A stretch of DNA of 64,000 bases from Plasmodium brasilianum. Lineage: Eukaryota; Apicomplexa; Aconoidasida; Haemosporida; Plasmodiidae. Below are positions 61,707 to 64,000 of the stretch, piece by piece. Where the stretch lies: contig NC_090125.1 of NCBI RefSeq assembly GCF_023973825.1, positions 1,051,501 through 1,115,500 on the forward strand, in the 5' to 3' direction. Position 1 is the stretch's first letter; each line of letters opens with the position of its first letter. Below the pieces are notes generated by a model. It did no database searches, was not told the origin of the DNA, and was given only the letters and a program-made list of their open reading frames with translations. Made by a program: the position numbers and the translations under genes.

Positions 61707-63638
61707 TGTATGTATATATATGAACAAATATATCTGCATATGCATAAATATGTACAAATATATATATATATATATGTATATTTTTTTTTTCAAATGAACA
61801 TTACTGTTGTATAGATATAAATATCACGAAAAACTTGTTGTTGTTATTATTCACTCGAAAGTTTTGAACTTTTATAAATTCATTTTTACATGTACACGTG
61901 ACATGTGTTACCATGTTCTTCTTTTTTTATTTTTTAATTTAACATGCATCTGCTTAAGTCTGCTTCTCACGAATATTTCTCATTTCAGTTCATAAAGTTG
62001 TATATGTATTTGTATATATATACAATTTTCGATCATAAGCCAATTTTTTACTACGCTTTTAATTTAACATATTACAACCAAACTATTTTTTCGTTATATT
62101 ATTTTTTATCAAAAATATTTGGGCTTTTTTTTTTTTTTTTTTTTTTTCATAATAAAAAAATTTTACACATTTTTATATTTAATCAATATATTTAAACATC
62201 TATAATTATTGTGTGTTTAACAATTTTTCCCTTTATCTTCTTCATATATTTTTTTTTTTTTTTATTATTGCCACTTTAAGTTTCTTTGGTTTACATAAAT
62301 TTTAAGAAAAACGCTTTTTATATTGCTTGTCTTTAATTGTCTTTACTGTCTTTATTACTGTCTTTGAAGCTTTTTTGTTTCCCTGTTTCGTTGTTTTTTT
62401 TCTTTTACTTTATTTTTTCGTTTGCCCTTTAAAACGTTACGAAGAATAATAAATTGAATATTTCAACTTATTATAGTTTTTAAATGTAAAATATACCCCT
62501 GAAATTGGATAAGATCCTGAACCAAACAAAAATAATTTTTATTTTTGCAGATTAATTCAATTCCCACCTTTTCCCGTAAAATACATACACGTATACGCAA
62601 ATATATACGTAAATATATAAGCAAATATATACGCAAAAATATACACACACATATACATACACCCCATACATATACAGTCATTCATATACATGTATATACA
62701 TATACACCTACATATGGGTGCATATGCATATATATTTATAACCCCTTCTACAACATGTAAACACCTTTTTTTCTCTTGTTCTTTTTTCGTAATGTTCAAA
62801 CATGTTCCGAGTATAATAAGCTTTTCATTAAAAAATATACGTGAATATACATAGACATGTTATACATTTACGTGCACATATATATTTTTACACTTAATTT
62901 TAGTCTGTTCTCTGAACAATACACATTCGATTAAATTGCCATTTCATCTGTCTACTATGCAGTCTGTCTGTTATTCTTGTATGTATATCTCTTTGCATGC
63001 TTGTTTTTCATTTTTTTTTTTTTTTTTTTAATAAAATAATTCCTTACGCATCAACAGTACATGTCTTACTAATTGCACACAAACTTTTTCACTCCAACGT
63101 GTTGTTATTGTAACATAATTTGTAAATTTTTTTAATCCTTTCGCTCATGGATATAGGTGTATACATATATACCTACACATATATATGCACATTCCATATA
63201 TATATATGTAACATATATGCACACACATATATATGCACATTCCATATATATATATATGTACCATATATGCATAAACATATATATATATACATGTTAAATA
63301 AGACAAAAAAAAAAAAAAAACTTCACAAAAATATAGCCACTACATGCATTTTAATAAACCCCATGAACTTACATTAAAAATACACATTTATTCCGTTTCG
63401 TGTACATAAAAATATACAAGGTTGTAACGACGGCATTATATGGGATGGATGCACATATACATATGCATATAAACATACATACACATATGCATATACGTGT
63501 ACATACATATAAGCACATTAATGTGCATGCAAAAAAGTAGAGTAAAATAACAGTTTTTCATTTATTTTTCCCTCTCATTCTTTTCTTTCATTTTTCACTC
63601 TCATTTTTTTCTTTCATTTTTTTGTAAATATAGAAGCT
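60177..63638. other. Spacer of about 3.5 kb upstream of TRAP
   Basis: No supported gene of normal size. Contents: TA microsatellites (61631-61735), T runs at 61239-61264, 62127-62146 and 63011-63029, CATA-rich tracts (62580-62740, 63160-63300, 63440-63520). One short frame of 49 codons at 61344-61493 is listed as a finding. The last part should include the TRAP promoter and leader, ending in TTTCATTT repeats and TTTTGTAAATATAGAAGCT before the start codon. Confidence 0.6.
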
Positions 63639-64000
63639 ATGAAGTTGTTCGAGAATAAATGTTATTTAGTTGTTGTGCTTATTCTATACATTAGTACATT
63701 GTTGAATGGTAATGGTTCCATTGTGGATGAAGTAAAATACAGTGAACAAGTATGTAATGAACAGGTGGATTTATACTTATTAGTAGATGGATCGGGAAGT
63801 ATAGGAGAAGAAAACTGGAAATCTAAGATAATGCCAATGCTCTTTGGTATGATAAAAAATTTAAATATTTCAAAAGATGCCATTAATCTCTCTGTGAATC
63901 TTTTTGGTAACACTTCTAAAGAACTTATTAGATTAGGTAGTAGTGAATCTATTAATAGATTAAAGGCATTAAATGTACTAGCTCAGTTTAAAAGATATCG
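63639..64000 (+). CDS. TRAP: Thrombospondin-related anonymous protein, 5' part only
   Basis: The frame starts at ATG 63639 and runs off the window after about 120 codons. Residues 1-25 are a signal peptide (MKLFENKCYLVVVLILYIS). Then comes VDEVKYSEQVCNEQVDLYLLVDGSGSIGEENW, where DGSGS is the MIDAS metal-ion site of the von Willebrand factor A domain. TRAP is the micronemal adhesin of sporozoites that couples host contact to the actin-myosin motor for gliding and liver-cell invasion. The thrombospondin repeat, proline-rich region, membrane span and acidic tail should lie beyond the window. The divergence from P. falciparum TRAP in the A domain fits another human or primate malaria species. Confidence 0.95.
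   Translation, partial: MKLFENKCYLVVVLILYISTLLNGNGSIVDEVKYSEQVCNEQVDLYLLVDGSGSIGEENWKSKIMPMLFGMIKNLNISKDAINLSVNLFGNTSKELIRLGSSESINRLKALNVLAQFKRY

Overview
This is a stretch of nuclear chromosome from a malaria parasite (Plasmodium). By eye the sequence is about three quarters or more A+T. The spacers are filled with homopolymer A/T runs and TA or minisatellite repeats. The proteins carry long Asn, Ser and Lys inserts, and the introns are short with GT..AG ends. The named genes match, from memory, the gene order around TRAP and DXS on P. falciparum chromosome 13. The low-complexity style fits a P. malariae- or P. ovale-like species better than the GC-richer P. vivax group, but the species cannot be fixed from the sequence alone. 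I see no subtelomeric gene family, transposon, CRISPR array, tRNA or rRNA, so this is chromosome-core sequence.

Layout, left to right. 1.5-9.1 kb (+): a giant Asn/Ser-rich protein with a possible degenerate AP2-like patch near its C-terminus. 10.7-13.2 kb (-): a three-exon homologue of TRIP4/ASC-1 with its C2HC5 zinc finger. 13.8-14.1 kb (-): a possible small gene. 15.1-18.1 kb (-): a DEDDh RNA exonuclease in two exons. 18.1-20.9 kb: a spacer with several GC-richer patches that look like unassigned exons. 20.9-24.5 kb (-): DXS, the first enzyme of the apicoplast isoprenoid pathway. 25.1-27.8 kb (-): the CDK-like kinase PK6, rebuilt here as eight exons. 29.1-32.5 kb (+): an M3-family metallopeptidase (mitochondrial intermediate peptidase type). 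33.9-36.5 kb (+): tryptophanyl-tRNA synthetase in two exons. 37.5-38.7 kb (-): a NudC protein. 38.7-43.6 kb: a long gene-poor spacer with one unusual inverted repeat. 43.6-44.1 kb (+): a short secreted Asp/Asn-rich protein. 46.7-49.6 kb (+): a GID8-type subunit of a GID/CTLH ubiquitin ligase, rebuilt here as nine exons. 50.2-51.2 kb (-): a multi-pass membrane protein. 51.8-53.9 kb (-): a Lys/Glu-rich protein in five exons. 54.9-56.2 kb (-): a small basic three-exon protein. 57.1-59.0 kb (-): a coiled-coil protein in three exons. 60.0-60.2 kb (+): a possible small gene. 63.6 kb to the end (+): the start of TRAP, cut by the window edge.

The genes are independent, mostly housekeeping units, not an operon or a pathway cluster. 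They cover RNA handling (exonuclease, possibly the Lys/Glu-rich protein), translation (TrpRS), protein turnover and quality control (GID8, TRIP4-like, NudC, peptidase), organelle metabolism (DXS), cell-cycle signalling (PK6) and sporozoite motility (TRAP). Exon junctions were worked out by hand from GT/AG signals and reading-frame continuity. They are models, not transcript-proven structures.
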